Positions 26,930 through 35,686 of a stretch of DNA of 64,000 nucleotides are shown one piece after another. A program made the translations under genes and the position numbers. The stretch is from Candidatus Bathyarchaeota archaeon. Lineage in GTDB: Archaea; Thermoproteota; Bathyarchaeia; TCS64. Location: positions 5,881 to 69,880 of the forward strand of contig WJJC01000066.1 in NCBI GenBank assembly GCA_014729945.1, read 5' to 3'. Numbering within the stretch: the first letter of the stretch is position 1; each line of letters starts with the position of its first letter. The notes beneath the pieces are model-generated. The model was not told the DNA's origin. It ran no database searches and saw only the letters and a program-made list of their open reading frames with translations.

Positions 26930-27607
26930 GTGGTGTCTTATTTGTTTGATGAGGTGATAAAATATACGGAGTTGATTAGGGGTAAAGAGTTACGTGGAAA
27001 GGTGTTGAAGTTTCTAAGGGATCCTCCTTCGGATATTGATGAACCATGTTTGTCTTTGAGTGTTTGTCCTGCGGGGGCTTATCAACATCATAGCTATGCG
27101 GGTGGGCTTCTTGAGCACACTGCTTCCGTTGTACGTATCTCGTTAACGTTATGTGATTTAGTTGAGGAGTATTATGGTGGGGAGGTTGACCGGGATACTG
27201 TAGTCGCTGGTGCGGTTTTACATGATCTAATGAAGTGTTATTGTTATGAGGAAGACGGACGTGGTGGTTTCCGTACTAGTGATTTTGGGGGTAAGGTAGA
27301 TCACTTGTCTTTGATGGTGGGGGAATTGATGAAGCATGATTTCCCGTTGGAAGTAGTGCATGTAGTGGCAGCGCACCATGGGGATGTGGGGGCTACTAGG
27401 CCGAAGAGTTTGGAGGCTTTGGTGGTCTCTTTGGCTGATCAAGTGGACAGCGAATTGAATAATAAGTTGCTGCGGGCTGCGGAGTATTTGCTTCGTCGTT
27501 GCGGTGTAGATCGGCCTAGGATGGATAGCAGTAAGGAGGCTGTTAGGGTGGTCTCGGCAAAGGATAATCAGGGTTGGGATGGAGTTAAGCGGCTAGTTGA
27601 GGAATAG
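26930..27607 (+). CDS. HD-domain phosphohydrolase
   Basis: 225 residues. HD metal ligands: H63 (LLEHTA), H98-D99 (VLHDLMK), H125, H149/H150 (AAHHG) and D170 (SLADQVD). The pattern AYQHHSYAGGLLEHTASVV is that of the YhaM/CMP-binding-factor-like HD exonuclease and nucleotidase group, but the N-terminal OB domain of YhaM is absent. Substrate may be a nucleotide or RNA end. Tandem GTG codons at 26930 and 26933 are the only good starts. Confidence 0.85.
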   Translation: MVSYLFDEVIKYTELIRGKELRGKVLKFLRDPPSDIDEPCLSLSVCPAGAYQHHSYAGGLLEHTASVVRISLTLCDLVEEYYGGEVDRDTVVAGAVLHDLMKCYCYEEDGRGGFRTSDFGGKVDHLSLMVGELMKHDFPLEVVHVVAAHHGDVGATRPKSLEALVVSLADQVDSELNNKLLRAAEYLLRRCGVDRPRMDSSKEAVRVVSAKDNQGWDGVKRLVEE

Positions 27608-27685
27608 ACTTATTTGGTAGTTACCACCAATGAAGGGATTTTTTCGGGGAAAGGGTTAATTGGTGGTTTGTTTGGTTTCTTGTGG

Positions 27686-27768
27686 GCAGCCGTGACAGAG
27701 TGGTGATTGTGCTGGTCTCGAAAACCAGTGGCCTTTGAGCCTCATGGGTTCGAATCCCATCGGCTGCG
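27686..27768 (+). tRNA. tRNA-Ser (CGA)
   Basis: Acceptor GCAGCCG/CGGCTGC, anticodon stem CTGGT/ACCAG with loop CTCGAAA (anticodon CGA), a long variable arm as in class II tRNAs, T stem ATGGG/CCCAT around TTCGAAT, discriminator G. CCA is not encoded. Confidence 0.95.
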
Positions 27769-27852
27769 TTTCTTTTTTGACTTGGGTTATAAGAAAGAGG
27801 TAGCTTAGTAGTATAGGTTAACAAATCATATGTAACAAAGTTACTGAGTGGC

Positions 27853-28087
27853 ATGAGTCGGACTGTGAGGGTTGATGAAGATACCTATAAGAGATTAGCC
27901 GTTCACGCTGGTAGATTACAGAGAGAAAAAGAAACCCGTATTAATCAATGAGTCCTTAAAGGATCTTACTGAGGATGATTTTAACGAGCTATCAGATCTT
28001 GCGGGGTCTTGGGATATCACCGATGAGGAGTATGAGGATATTAGGGCATCACTGAGGGAAGGGTGGAGTCGTTGGAAGACACGGTAA
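27853..28087 (+). pseudogene. VapB-like antitoxin, frameshifted
   Basis: Frame 1 gives MSRTVRVDEDTYKRLAVHAG and stops at 27949. The frame that follows continues LINESLKDLTEDDFNEL...EGWSRWKTR to the stop at 28085. Together they form one antitoxin-like DNA-binding protein (about 78 residues) broken by an indel in the A/C-rich run near 27930. It overlaps the start of the toxin remnant. Confidence 0.62.
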
Positions 28088-28280
28088 TACTGGATACAGA
28101 TGTATTGATCAATGTTCTCCGAGGAAGGAGGAGGGTCTGGGATTAATAGGGGAACTAGAGGGTAAAAATATTGGATTCAGGGATGTTTTCATCGCGGCTA
28201 CGGCTATGGTGATAAACTCTAGGCTAGTTTCTCTGAATAGAAAACACTTTGAGAGGATTAAAGGCTTAGAACTTGTTTAG
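28063..28280 (+). pseudogene. VapC-like PIN-domain toxin, internally deleted
   Basis: GTG 28063 begins MESLEDTVILDTDVLINVLRG, the PIN N-terminus with its first acidic residue, then a stop at 28144. The C-terminal PIN end (DVFIAATAMVINSRLVSLNRKHFERI) follows in another frame up to 28280. About 70 residues remain of the usual 130, so the middle with the other acidic ligands is lost. The toxin is dead. Confidence 0.7.
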
Positions 28281-28306
28281 GCTGAATAGATGGTTAGGTC
28301 AGTCCA

Positions 28307-30445
28307 TTATTTTCTTTGACCGTTTCTCATCTTTTTTAGATTCTCCTCTGAGATATAGTAGCCGCCATTATGCTCTAGGAACAGGTCTTGAGGATTTTTA
28401 GTAACCATCTGATTGAATCTCTGTGGCAATCCTAGTTCCTCTGGGGTTTTCGCTGTCTCAGGGGAGACTGCGCCAGCGGACAAGAATATGTCAACCATCT
28501 TCATTATTCGCCCCGCGTTGGGTTCACCCATTCCTCCTCTCATAGGAGGTCCGGTTCCTCGTTGTGGCTGTATGTGCTCTGGTCGTTCAACGGGTTTTAT
28601 GTATTCGAAGTCTTCATCGTCAATTGTGCCTTTGAACTGGCTCATGTAGAGGTTGTAATAGTAGCCTTTCTTTTCGAGTAGCTCTTCGTGGGAGCCTCTT
28701 TCTACTATCTCTCCTTTGTTTATTACAAGTACTTTATCTGCGTTTCTGATGGTGCTCAGTCGGTGTGCGATCACGAAGCTAGTACGGTTCTCCATTAAGG
28801 TAAGCAATGCTTCCTGGATCTGGATCTCTGTCCTAGTGTCAACGCTACTGGTAGCCTCGTCAAGGATTAGAATACTTGGGTCAGCCAGTATAGCTCTAGC
28901 TATACTGAGAAGCTGTCGCTGTCCTTGGCTAAGGTTACCTGCGCGTTCACTGAGCTCTGTCTCATAGCCGTTAGGTAATCTTCTTATGAAGGCGTCGGCG
29001 TTTGCGAGTCGTGCAGCTTCTTTAACTTCTTCATCCGTGGCTTCTAGTCTGCCATACCGGATATTGTCCATGACGGTTCCGCTGAAGAGGAATACATCCT
29101 GGAGGACTACGCCCAGTTGCCTCCGCAGGTCATCTTTTCTATAGTTTATAATATTCATCTCGTCAATGGTGATGGAGCCTGACTGGATATCGTAGAACCG
29201 TGAGAGAATGTTAATCATAGTAGTTTTACCTGCACCAGTTGGCCCTACTATGGCTATCATCTGACCGGGCTCCGCTTCAAAGCTCATATCCTTGATGACT
29301 TTCTCATCCTCTACGTAGCTGAACTCTACGTCCTTGAACTCGACTTTTCCCTGGAACTTGTCAACCGGTTTAGCGTCAGGTTGGTCCTCGATCTCTGGGG
29401 GTACATCTAGGACCTCGAAGACTCTTTCAGCTCCAGCGATGGCTGATTGTAGACTGTTATAGAGGTTGGAGAAGTGTCTAAGGGGATCAGCGAATTTGCG
29501 GCTATAGGATATAAAGACGCTTATGACTCCGATTGTTGCATATCCGTTTAGTGCCATCCAGCCGCCTATACCCGCCACTATTGCAATGTTAGCGTTACTG
29601 AAAATGCCCACCATTGGTGGAACAAGCATGGCGTAGGTCTCGGCGAGGGCTCCAGCCTCTTTTACATCAGTGTTGTTCTTTCTGAATTTTTCTTTTGCAG
29701 AATCCTGTTGCCAGAAGGAAATTATTGCTTTTTGACCGGTAATTGTTTCTTGCATTACCCCGTTTAGCCTACCCATACTCTGCTGCAAGTCCCTGAAACG
29801 TGATCTAGCTCTTTTCCCTATCTGGGCAGTGAAGATTATCATGAAGGGGAATACTATGAGGCTTGCTAAAGCGAGCCACGTGTTTAACATGAACATAGCT
29901 ACGATTATACCAACAATTATCAGGACACTTCTAGTCAAATCAGTGAGGTTTCGACTCAGTACTGATCCTATGGCATCTATGTCATTGGTTAGACGACTCA
30001 TGAGGTCTCCTGATGAGGTCTTGTCAAAGAAGCTGAGACTCAGGGTTTGGATATGCTCAAAGAGGTCTTTCCTCATTTTCTTGAGGCTTTTCTGGCTTAC
30101 ATCAGCCATTATCCATCCTACGGTTATGTCTATGACAGAGGAGAGTATGTATACGCCGGCTATTATGGCGCATATATTTAGTAACCCATCCCATGTTCTC
30201 GGTATTATGTATTGATCTATGGCGACTCCGATTAGATAAGGGCCTGCGAGGTTTAGTAGAGTGCTTAATGCTGTGAAGATTACCGCTATTATTATGGAGT
30301 TTTTATACACGCCAAGATATCCTGATAGACGCCTTAACGCTCCTCTAGGGTCTTTAGCTTTCTCAACGGCCCCTCTTCGACCTGGACCTCTATTCATTAA
30401 TCGGGGTTGATCTCGTGGGTTTCCGTTTTGTTCTTTTTGGCTCAT
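28307..30445 (-). CDS. ABC exporter half-transporter, catalytically canonical subunit
   Basis: 712 residues: six-helix type-I exporter domain (about 45-345), then an ATPase with GPTGAGKTT, LSQGQRQ, ILILDEATSSVD (catalytic Glu present) and IAHRLS (H-loop present). A C-terminal extension of about 110 residues beyond the ATPase includes a Pro/Arg/Gly linker and a helical domain (FLSAGAVSPETAKTPEEL...), which is unusual for this family. It overlaps the upstream partner by 4 bp and forms a heterodimer with it, as in bacterial TM287/288-type exporters. Lipids, drugs or peptides are possible substrates. Confidence 0.9.
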   Translation of the reverse strand: MSQKEQNGNPRDQPRLMNRGPGRRGAVEKAKDPRGALRRLSGYLGVYKNSIIIAVIFTALSTLLNLAGPYLIGVAIDQYIIPRTWDGLLNICAIIAGVYILSSVIDITVGWIMADVSQKSLKKMRKDLFEHIQTLSLSFFDKTSSGDLMSRLTNDIDAIGSVLSRNLTDLTRSVLIIVGIIVAMFMLNTWLALASLIVFPFMIIFTAQIGKRARSRFRDLQQSMGRLNGVMQETITGQKAIISFWQQDSAKEKFRKNNTDVKEAGALAETYAMLVPPMVGIFSNANIAIVAGIGGWMALNGYATIGVISVFISYSRKFADPLRHFSNLYNSLQSAIAGAERVFEVLDVPPEIEDQPDAKPVDKFQGKVEFKDVEFSYVEDEKVIKDMSFEAEPGQMIAIVGPTGAGKTTMINILSRFYDIQSGSITIDEMNIINYRKDDLRRQLGVVLQDVFLFSGTVMDNIRYGRLEATDEEVKEAARLANADAFIRRLPNGYETELSERAGNLSQGQRQLLSIARAILADPSILILDEATSSVDTRTEIQIQEALLTLMENRTSFVIAHRLSTIRNADKVLVINKGEIVERGSHEELLEKKGYYYNLYMSQFKGTIDDEDFEYIKPVERPEHIQPQRGTGPPMRGGMGEPNAGRIMKMVDIFLSAGAVSPETAKTPEELGLPQRFNQMVTKNPQDLFLEHNGGYYISEENLKKMRNGQRK

Positions 30446-32181
30446 TGAAAGACACCTCCTCCAAGTTGGCTATCATATATCTCACAGTATATTTCGCTGG
30501 ATTCCATGAGTTGTTCGTGATTTCCAGTGTCTGCTATTCGTCCTTTATCCAGTACCAGTATCTTGTCTGCGGTTAGTACTGTGCTTATTCTCTGAGCTAT
30601 CACTATGTTTGTGCTATCTTTCATTGTATTTTCCAATGCTTCCTCAATCTTGATCTCAGTTTCTACATCCACTGCACTTGTACTATCATCGAGGATCAAT
30701 ATCTTGGGATGTACCAGTATAGCCCTGGCTATGGCGATTCTCTGTTTCTGGCCGCCGCTGAGGTTGACTCCTCGTTGACCGAGAATAGTATCGTAACCGT
30801 TTTGGAAGCCTGTGATAAAGTCGTGAGCTTGGGCTGCCTTAGCGGCGTTTATTACTTCTTCATCGGATGCATCTGGTTTTCCGTATCGGATGTTGTCGCG
30901 TATAGTGCCACTGAATAGCATGGTTTCCTGAAGGCTGATTCCTACCACTTTTCTCAAAGAATCTAGGGTCACGTCTCTAACATCCTGTCCGTCTATGGTG
31001 ACTCTGCCCTGGTCTACATCGTAGAAACGAGGTATCAGGTGAACCAGTGTGCTCTTACCTGAGCCTGTGGCTCCTAGGATTGCTACTGTTTCACCGGGTT
31101 CCGCTGTGAAGTTAATATTCGATAAGACCGGTAGGTCACCGTCTTCACCGTAGCTGAATGAGACATTGTTGAACTCTACACTTCCTTCTACATTCATCAG
31201 AGAGATTGCTTCTGGTTTTTCTTTTATCTTGGGTTCTTCATCTAGTACGTTGAATATTCTCTTGGCTGAGGCCTCCGCTGCGGATATCTGTCCAGCCATA
31301 GCGCCGAACATTATTACGCTGAACATGGCGCTGGAGAGGTAGTTAATGAATGCCATTATCTCTCCGACGCTGCTTGTTCCTCTGAAGACCTGTATTCCGC
31401 CATAGTATAGAACGGCTACTGTGCCTAGGTTAAGTAGTGTGGCGATGAAGGGCATGAAGAAACTTAGTGCTCTATTGATTCTCAGTGATGCCCCGTATAG
31501 TTCATCATTTGCTTTCTCGAATCGGTTGTTCTCGTGTTCTCTTCTTACGAAGGCTTTTACGACTCTTATCCCTGTGAGGTTTTCTTGCATTACTTGGTTT
31601 AGGTAGTCTATTTTTTCCTGTACTAGTTTGAACAGGGGTTGAGCTATTCTAATGAATATATATACAATGATTAGCGTGAGAGGTAAAAGGACTGCCATAA
31701 TTATGGATAACTGTGGGTTTGTGATCCACATTAGTGCAATACTTGCTACGAAGGTTAGGGGCATTCTTGTGAACATACGGAGACTCAGGGTTATTATGAG
31801 CCGTACCTGGTTCAGGTCGCTGGTTAGTCTCGTCAGGAGTTCCCCTGTCGTGAATTTGTCGAGGTTTCCGAAGCTATAGTCCTGTATTTTGGTGTAGATA
31901 GCGTCCCGGAAATCGGCTTCGAAGCCTCTTGAGGCCTTGATTGCTAGGATGGTGTTGCCTGCCATGAATAGGGCGCTTAGTATGCTGGCTCCTATCATTA
32001 GTAGGCTTGTTCTTATTATTACGTCTAGGTCTTTATTGGCTACTCCTTCGTCTATGATAACTTGTACTAGGCGTGGGATGGATAGATTTGCGACAACTAC
32101 TAGACCAAGTAGGATTATTGCGCCAATTGCTTCTTTTGAGTATGGTTTGAGGTAGTTGAATGATCGTTTCAAGTTGCTCAA
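30442..32181 (-). CDS. ABC exporter half-transporter, degenerate-site subunit
   Basis: 579 residues: six-helix domain and ATPase with GATGSGKST, LSGGQKQ, ILILDDSTSAVD and IAQRIS. The catalytic Glu after Walker B is Asp and the H-loop His is Gln, the same two changes that define the degenerate site of heterodimeric exporters. It therefore pairs with the next gene, supplying the good signature motif for one site and the weak catalytic residues for the other. Overlaps padR and the partner by 4 bp each. Confidence 0.92.
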   Translation of the reverse strand: MSNLKRSFNYLKPYSKEAIGAIILLGLVVVANLSIPRLVQVIIDEGVANKDLDVIIRTSLLMIGASILSALFMAGNTILAIKASRGFEADFRDAIYTKIQDYSFGNLDKFTTGELLTRLTSDLNQVRLIITLSLRMFTRMPLTFVASIALMWITNPQLSIIMAVLLPLTLIIVYIFIRIAQPLFKLVQEKIDYLNQVMQENLTGIRVVKAFVRREHENNRFEKANDELYGASLRINRALSFFMPFIATLLNLGTVAVLYYGGIQVFRGTSSVGEIMAFINYLSSAMFSVIMFGAMAGQISAAEASAKRIFNVLDEEPKIKEKPEAISLMNVEGSVEFNNVSFSYGEDGDLPVLSNINFTAEPGETVAILGATGSGKSTLVHLIPRFYDVDQGRVTIDGQDVRDVTLDSLRKVVGISLQETMLFSGTIRDNIRYGKPDASDEEVINAAKAAQAHDFITGFQNGYDTILGQRGVNLSGGQKQRIAIARAILVHPKILILDDSTSAVDVETEIKIEEALENTMKDSTNIVIAQRISTVLTADKILVLDKGRIADTGNHEQLMESSEIYCEIYDSQLGGGVFQ

Positions 32182-32675
32182 TAATTGTTCTCCTCAAGCG
32201 CTTCTATTTCGTGTCTGGCATTGTCAAGTATTTTGACAAGCCTAGTCGTCTTCTCCTCATTATCCAATGCAAGTTGATAATGTTCTTCGAGTGTTCCTAG
32301 TAGAGCAGAGAATTTCTCGTAAAGGTCTTTTGGTAGGCCTAGGTTTAGTCTCCAATACATTTTTCTGATGGTTTTTTGCCGTTTTCTGAAATGGTGGTCG
32401 TGGTTCATCTGTTTGAGTTCCTGAAGCCCTGCTTCTGTGAGTTTGTACCTTTTGAGAGTTGGGTCCTCATCTGGTGACTGCTCCACGAGACCTAGTTCCT
32501 GTAGCTTCGCTAGTAATGGGTATATGCTGCCGGGGCTAGGCTTATAATCCGTGTATTCAAAGATTTGGTCCATGATTTCGCTCCCGGACATGGGGCTATG
32601 TTTTAGCAGTCGAATTGTTATGTGACGCAGGAATCCTTTGGGGATACCTATGCGTCGATTTCTTAGACAATGCAT
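32178..32675 (-). CDS. PadR-family transcription regulator
   Basis: 165 residues. The PadR winged helix (ITIRLLKHSPMSGSEIMDQIFEYTDYKPSPGSIYPLLAKLQELGLV) is followed by a helical C-terminal dimerisation region. PadR proteins next to ABC exporters are usually local repressors released by the exported compound. It is the first gene of the operon; a tandem palindrome lies over the predicted transcription start upstream. Confidence 0.93.
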   Translation of the reverse strand: MHCLRNRRIGIPKGFLRHITIRLLKHSPMSGSEIMDQIFEYTDYKPSPGSIYPLLAKLQELGLVEQSPDEDPTLKRYKLTEAGLQELKQMNHDHHFRKRQKTIRKMYWRLNLGLPKDLYEKFSALLGTLEEHYQLALDNEEKTTRLVKILDNARHEIEALEENNY

Positions 32676-32702
32676 CCTTGTTTCATCTCATTCATTAAGC
32701 GT

Positions 32703-32726
32703 ATCACTACCGATATCACTACCGAT
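32703..32726. promoter_or_regulatory. Tandem 12-bp palindromic repeat, likely PadR operator
   Basis: ATCACTACCGAT occurs twice, head to tail without a gap. Each copy is itself an imperfect palindrome of form ATCNNTANNGAT. The block covers the transcription start (about 32714) predicted from the TATA box at 32737-32744, the classic place for a repressor site. Confidence 0.65.
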
Positions 32727-32736
32727 ATGGTCTTTG

Positions 32737-32744
32737 TTTATAAA
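32737..32744 (-). promoter_or_regulatory. TATA box of the PadR-ABC operon
   Basis: TTTATAAA, itself palindromic, about 26 bp upstream of the operator centre. It implies a leader of about 40 nt before the padR ATG. Confidence 0.5.
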
Positions 32745-32859
32745 CCCTCCCATACACTCATCGAAGAAGTCGGAGATTAATTACAATTAAGATAATAAAC
32801 AAATAAGCATCAAATTAGATCTAGATATGTAAGTTTCTTATCTCTAGGATTTGTAGTTA

Positions 32860-34527
32860 ATGGTGATTAGATTGGTTGATGAAAAAGTTATAGCTGAGAT
32901 TGACAGATTCGTTGAGGCGGAATTGGATGGTAGAGGGCATCCTGGTTCAAGTCTATCTCTGATTAAAGATGGTGAGGTTGTTTACGCTTCTGGCTATGGT
33001 TACATGGATGTAGATGAGGAGAAGCTCGCCACTGCGGAGACGGTTTATCGTTGTGCCTCGGTGACTAAGCCGGTGGTTACTACGGGTTTTCTTCAGCTGT
33101 GGGAGAAGGGGTTATTCAGGTTGGATGACGCTGTTAGTGACCATCTTGACGTGGAGATAAAGGATATTAACGGGGGAGAACCCTCCATCAGGGATCTATT
33201 GACTCACCGGAGTGGTATGCCTACCCGTGTGCCTCCGATTTTTCTCTTGGAGGAGGAACCGTTGACTATGAAAGGACATCTTGAGGAGGCTGCTAGGTGC
33301 GTGCGCCCAAGGGGAGAAAAGTGGGCTTACTGTAACACGGGTTTCATGATGGTAGGTTACCTGATTGAGCACTTCAAAGGGCAACCCTATGATGATTATC
33401 TAACGGAGAAGGTCTTAGAGCCACTAGGGATGGAGTCTAGTTCTTTCACATTAACGGAGAAAGTAAGAACACGTCTCGCTCAAGGTTATAAACGGGCTGG
33501 TGGTGTGGACAACCCGTTGATCCCAGTAGAGCCTTATTATATTGGAACCAAGCCGGAGGACCCCGCTGGTAGCATGTACTCCACTGTGCTTGACCTCGGT
33601 AAATTTGTAGCTATGAACTTATCCGGGGGAGCCTATAAGAGTAAAAGGATTCTAGAAGAAGAGACCCTTAAAGAGATGCAGCGACTGCAGTCTCCATCAG
33701 GGGAATCCAGTAGCGGCATGGGGTTAACTTGGTTTTACATGGTTCATGATGGGCACGTTATGCTGAATCATACCGGTGGTTTGCCTGATTTCACCAATAA
33801 TGTCTGTTTCTACCCCGAGGAGAGTGTGGGCGTCTGCTGGTTGAGTAACCTCAGAGATGGCTCAGGTTGGAGACCTCCTTCACCTACGGTGCTCCGGTTG
33901 ATGCTCGGAGAGAAACCCCGGGTCGACGCGGGGAGCTTCCAATCGGTGCCATGGAACTGGGATAAGATTACTGGAGAGTACGGTGACGAGCTAAGTAAGT
34001 CTGTGATCAGGGTGGTGAATGGTTTCCTGACCATGGATGGTAAATTATTACTGGAGCGGAAGAGTGACTCTGTTTACCATGTGCATGGTCCGTCTCATGA
34101 CGGGGAGGAGTTAACCTTTGAGTATGACTCAGATGGCTATGTGAAGCAGTTCTGTCTCGGGGTTATGGAGATGCCCAGGTATGAACCGTTTGAGGTGGAT
34201 GTGGATACGGGTCTTGAGTTAACAGGTAACTGGGGTGGTGAGTACTATGACTCATATGGATTCCATGACGTTGTACTGCAGATTATCTCTGACAGCAAAG
34301 GAACCATACAGATTGATGACGAGGAAATAAAGGTAGAAGATCTTAAGGCAGAGAATGGTTTGGTGGAGGGGAAATTTGTCTATCATATACCAGAGATCTA
34401 CGCCAGATGGGGAACTGTTGATCAAGTAGAGATGAATATTGAACTCAGAGCAACCGAGGAACATCTGAAGGGTGTGCTACGGAAAACAATGGGTGGGGCG
34501 ATGAGCGTAGAACTTGATAAGATATAG
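32860..34527 (+). CDS. Serine beta-lactamase-like hydrolase (class C / CubicO type)
   Basis: 555 residues. The penicillin-binding fold is shown by SVTK (S67, K70 of SxxK), YCNTG (YxN near residue 158) and HTGG near 306. After the catalytic domain (about 1-370) there is a C-terminal beta-rich part of about 180 residues, as in the DUF3471-type tails. No signal peptide, so cytoplasmic. Such proteins act as esterases, D-amino peptidases or amidases; no substrate is indicated. Single gene. Confidence 0.87.
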   Translation: MVIRLVDEKVIAEIDRFVEAELDGRGHPGSSLSLIKDGEVVYASGYGYMDVDEEKLATAETVYRCASVTKPVVTTGFLQLWEKGLFRLDDAVSDHLDVEIKDINGGEPSIRDLLTHRSGMPTRVPPIFLLEEEPLTMKGHLEEAARCVRPRGEKWAYCNTGFMMVGYLIEHFKGQPYDDYLTEKVLEPLGMESSSFTLTEKVRTRLAQGYKRAGGVDNPLIPVEPYYIGTKPEDPAGSMYSTVLDLGKFVAMNLSGGAYKSKRILEEETLKEMQRLQSPSGESSSGMGLTWFYMVHDGHVMLNHTGGLPDFTNNVCFYPEESVGVCWLSNLRDGSGWRPPSPTVLRLMLGEKPRVDAGSFQSVPWNWDKITGEYGDELSKSVIRVVNGFLTMDGKLLLERKSDSVYHVHGPSHDGEELTFEYDSDGYVKQFCLGVMEMPRYEPFEVDVDTGLELTGNWGGEYYDSYGFHDVVLQIISDSKGTIQIDDEEIKVEDLKAENGLVEGKFVYHIPEIYARWGTVDQVEMNIELRATEEHLKGVLRKTMGGAMSVELDKI

Positions 34528-34532
34528 GCCCT

Positions 34533-34703
34533 CTAAACCATCCTGAGCTTGGATAAGGTCCTAACACCGTATCCTATTGCAGAGAATAATACTAGGTTAA
34601 CAGCTTTCTCCAACCAATTATATTCATCCTCTATAATAAGCCAGGTGAATAAAGAGAAGAAAAGAGTATATCCAACAAGTCTCACAGTCTTGTACTTTTT
34701 CAT
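34533..34703 (-). CDS. 56-residue membrane protein coupled to the VIT1-family gene
   Basis: MKKYKTVRLVGYTLFFSLF... has a basic start, two hydrophobic segments separated by an acidic-aromatic turn (EDEYNWLEK) and a basic end. Its ATG overlaps the upstream stop as TAATG, so it is translationally coupled to the metal transporter gene. Codon structure and topology look genuine; no family recognised. Confidence 0.6.
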   Translation of the reverse strand: MKKYKTVRLVGYTLFFSLFTWLIIEDEYNWLEKAVNLVLFSAIGYGVRTLSKLRMV

Positions 34704-35176
34704 TATATTACTGACTCCAATAGATATCCTACGAGGAAAGCTATTGTTCCGAAAAAGGCCATCCTAAACCCCTTCAGTATGGCGTTACCATTAGTGTCTT
34801 TACCCATATAGGCGCCTACAGCAGTCAATGTTCCAAGGGACAATACTATGCTTAATCCACCTGCAGTTCTGGTTCCAAGGAATCCTGTAGTCGACAAGAT
34901 AAACGGTGTTACCGCTATAATCATGGCAAAGAGGGGGGTCCCAAAGTTTATGAAGGCAGAGAGGAGGGCGTTAAGTTTTAATGACTGGGTTTGAACCGCG
35001 CCATCAAGATTCACTAGCATCGCGTTTTCGAGTTCTTCCACTTCTTTTTCACCTTCTATTATCTCAGCCTCGTATACGCTAACACCAGAAGAGATACCTA
35101 GCGCTATGCTACTGCTGATCAATGTGAGGATAATCATTCTTACATCAGGGCTTGGAACAAATGACGAACCTGACAC
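34703..35176 (-). CDS. VIT1/CCC1-family transporter, N-terminus uncertain
   Basis: At least 157 residues, with four to five helices of the vacuolar iron/manganese transporter family (SSSIALGISSGVSVYEAE, then NALLSAFINFGTPLFAMI). The first standard start is GTG 35176, but the same frame is open to 35260 and codes IRKFFINTLFDATFTLLGVVSG, a typical first VIT helix. No ATG, GTG or TTG is available there; only ATT or ATA codons are. So the real gene starts near 35231-35251 with an unusual start, or a base is wrong. A TATA-like box near 35310 supports the longer form. Probable Fe or Mn transport. Confidence 0.7.
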   Translation of the reverse strand: MSGSSFVPSPDVRMIILTLISSSIALGISSGVSVYEAEIIEGEKEVEELENAMLVNLDGAVQTQSLKLNALLSAFINFGTPLFAMIIAVTPFILSTTGFLGTRTAGGLSIVLSLGTLTAVGAYMGKDTNGNAILKGFRMAFFGTIAFLVGYLLESVI

Positions 35177-35260
35177 TACTCCTAGTAGGGTAAAGGTTGC
35201 GTCGAAGAGCGTGTTTATGAAGAATTTTCGTATGCTAGATCCTATTTGAATATCTTGTAG

Positions 35261-35669
35261 TCAATCCAATCTAATTTATCACAGGAGATGCAATATAGAC
35301 ATGACCTATAAACCTTACCCGTAGAAAAGTGTGGGAGAAAACTATATACTTCAAAAACAATACCCTATAAGGTTACATTATGTTAAAAAACACTAACGAT
35401 TATTAAATATTGAAATAAAAAGATGTGGAAAAGTAAAGTTTGATTGTTATATTTTGATAATATCGGGAAAAATACCAGCGAACAGGTATCTTGTTTAAAT
35501 AACAGGTCTCCTTTATCCTTAATACTTTTAAAGCGTTTTTACCTCTTCTCGGCACATAATATTCATAAAAAAATACATAAATCGCGCAGAATTCTGCGGA
35601 ATAGGCAATATTAAAGCCAAAGAGGTTGGAAATGTCGTGTATTTGGTCATTAAACAATAACTTTTGGTA
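35261..35669. other. Noncoding AT-rich stretch
   Basis: About 400 bp of very AT-rich DNA between the divergent VIT1-family and TauE genes. It holds the likely VIT promoter (TTTATAGG near 35310). An 84-codon minus-strand frame at 35403-35657 has poor codon and amino-acid character and no ribosome site; I see no gene here. Confidence 0.4.
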
Positions 35670-35686
35670 GGGTTTTGGTAAAACCC
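35670..35686. repeat. Perfect hairpin GGGTTTT-GGT-AAAACCC
   Basis: Seven-base arms around a 3-base loop, about 75 bp upstream of the TauE TATA box. It is followed at once by a second inverted repeat, so it is probably part of a complex regulator site rather than a terminator. Confidence 0.45.

Noticed and set aside
27621..27854. 77-codon minus-strand frame containing GIRTHEAQRPLVFETSTITT
   Set aside because: That peptide is the well-known spurious translation of a tRNA; the region is tRNA-Ser.
28063..28280. A functional VapC toxin
   Set aside because: Stop at 28144 and loss of the middle of the PIN domain exclude activity.
34549..34767. 72-codon plus-strand frame
   Set aside because: It is antisense to the coupled 56-residue membrane protein and the VIT1-family end, which have better starts and topology.
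35403..35657. 84-codon minus-strand frame in AT-rich DNA
   Set aside because: Rich in Phe/Tyr/Ile/Asn from AT bias, no ribosome site, no domain pattern.
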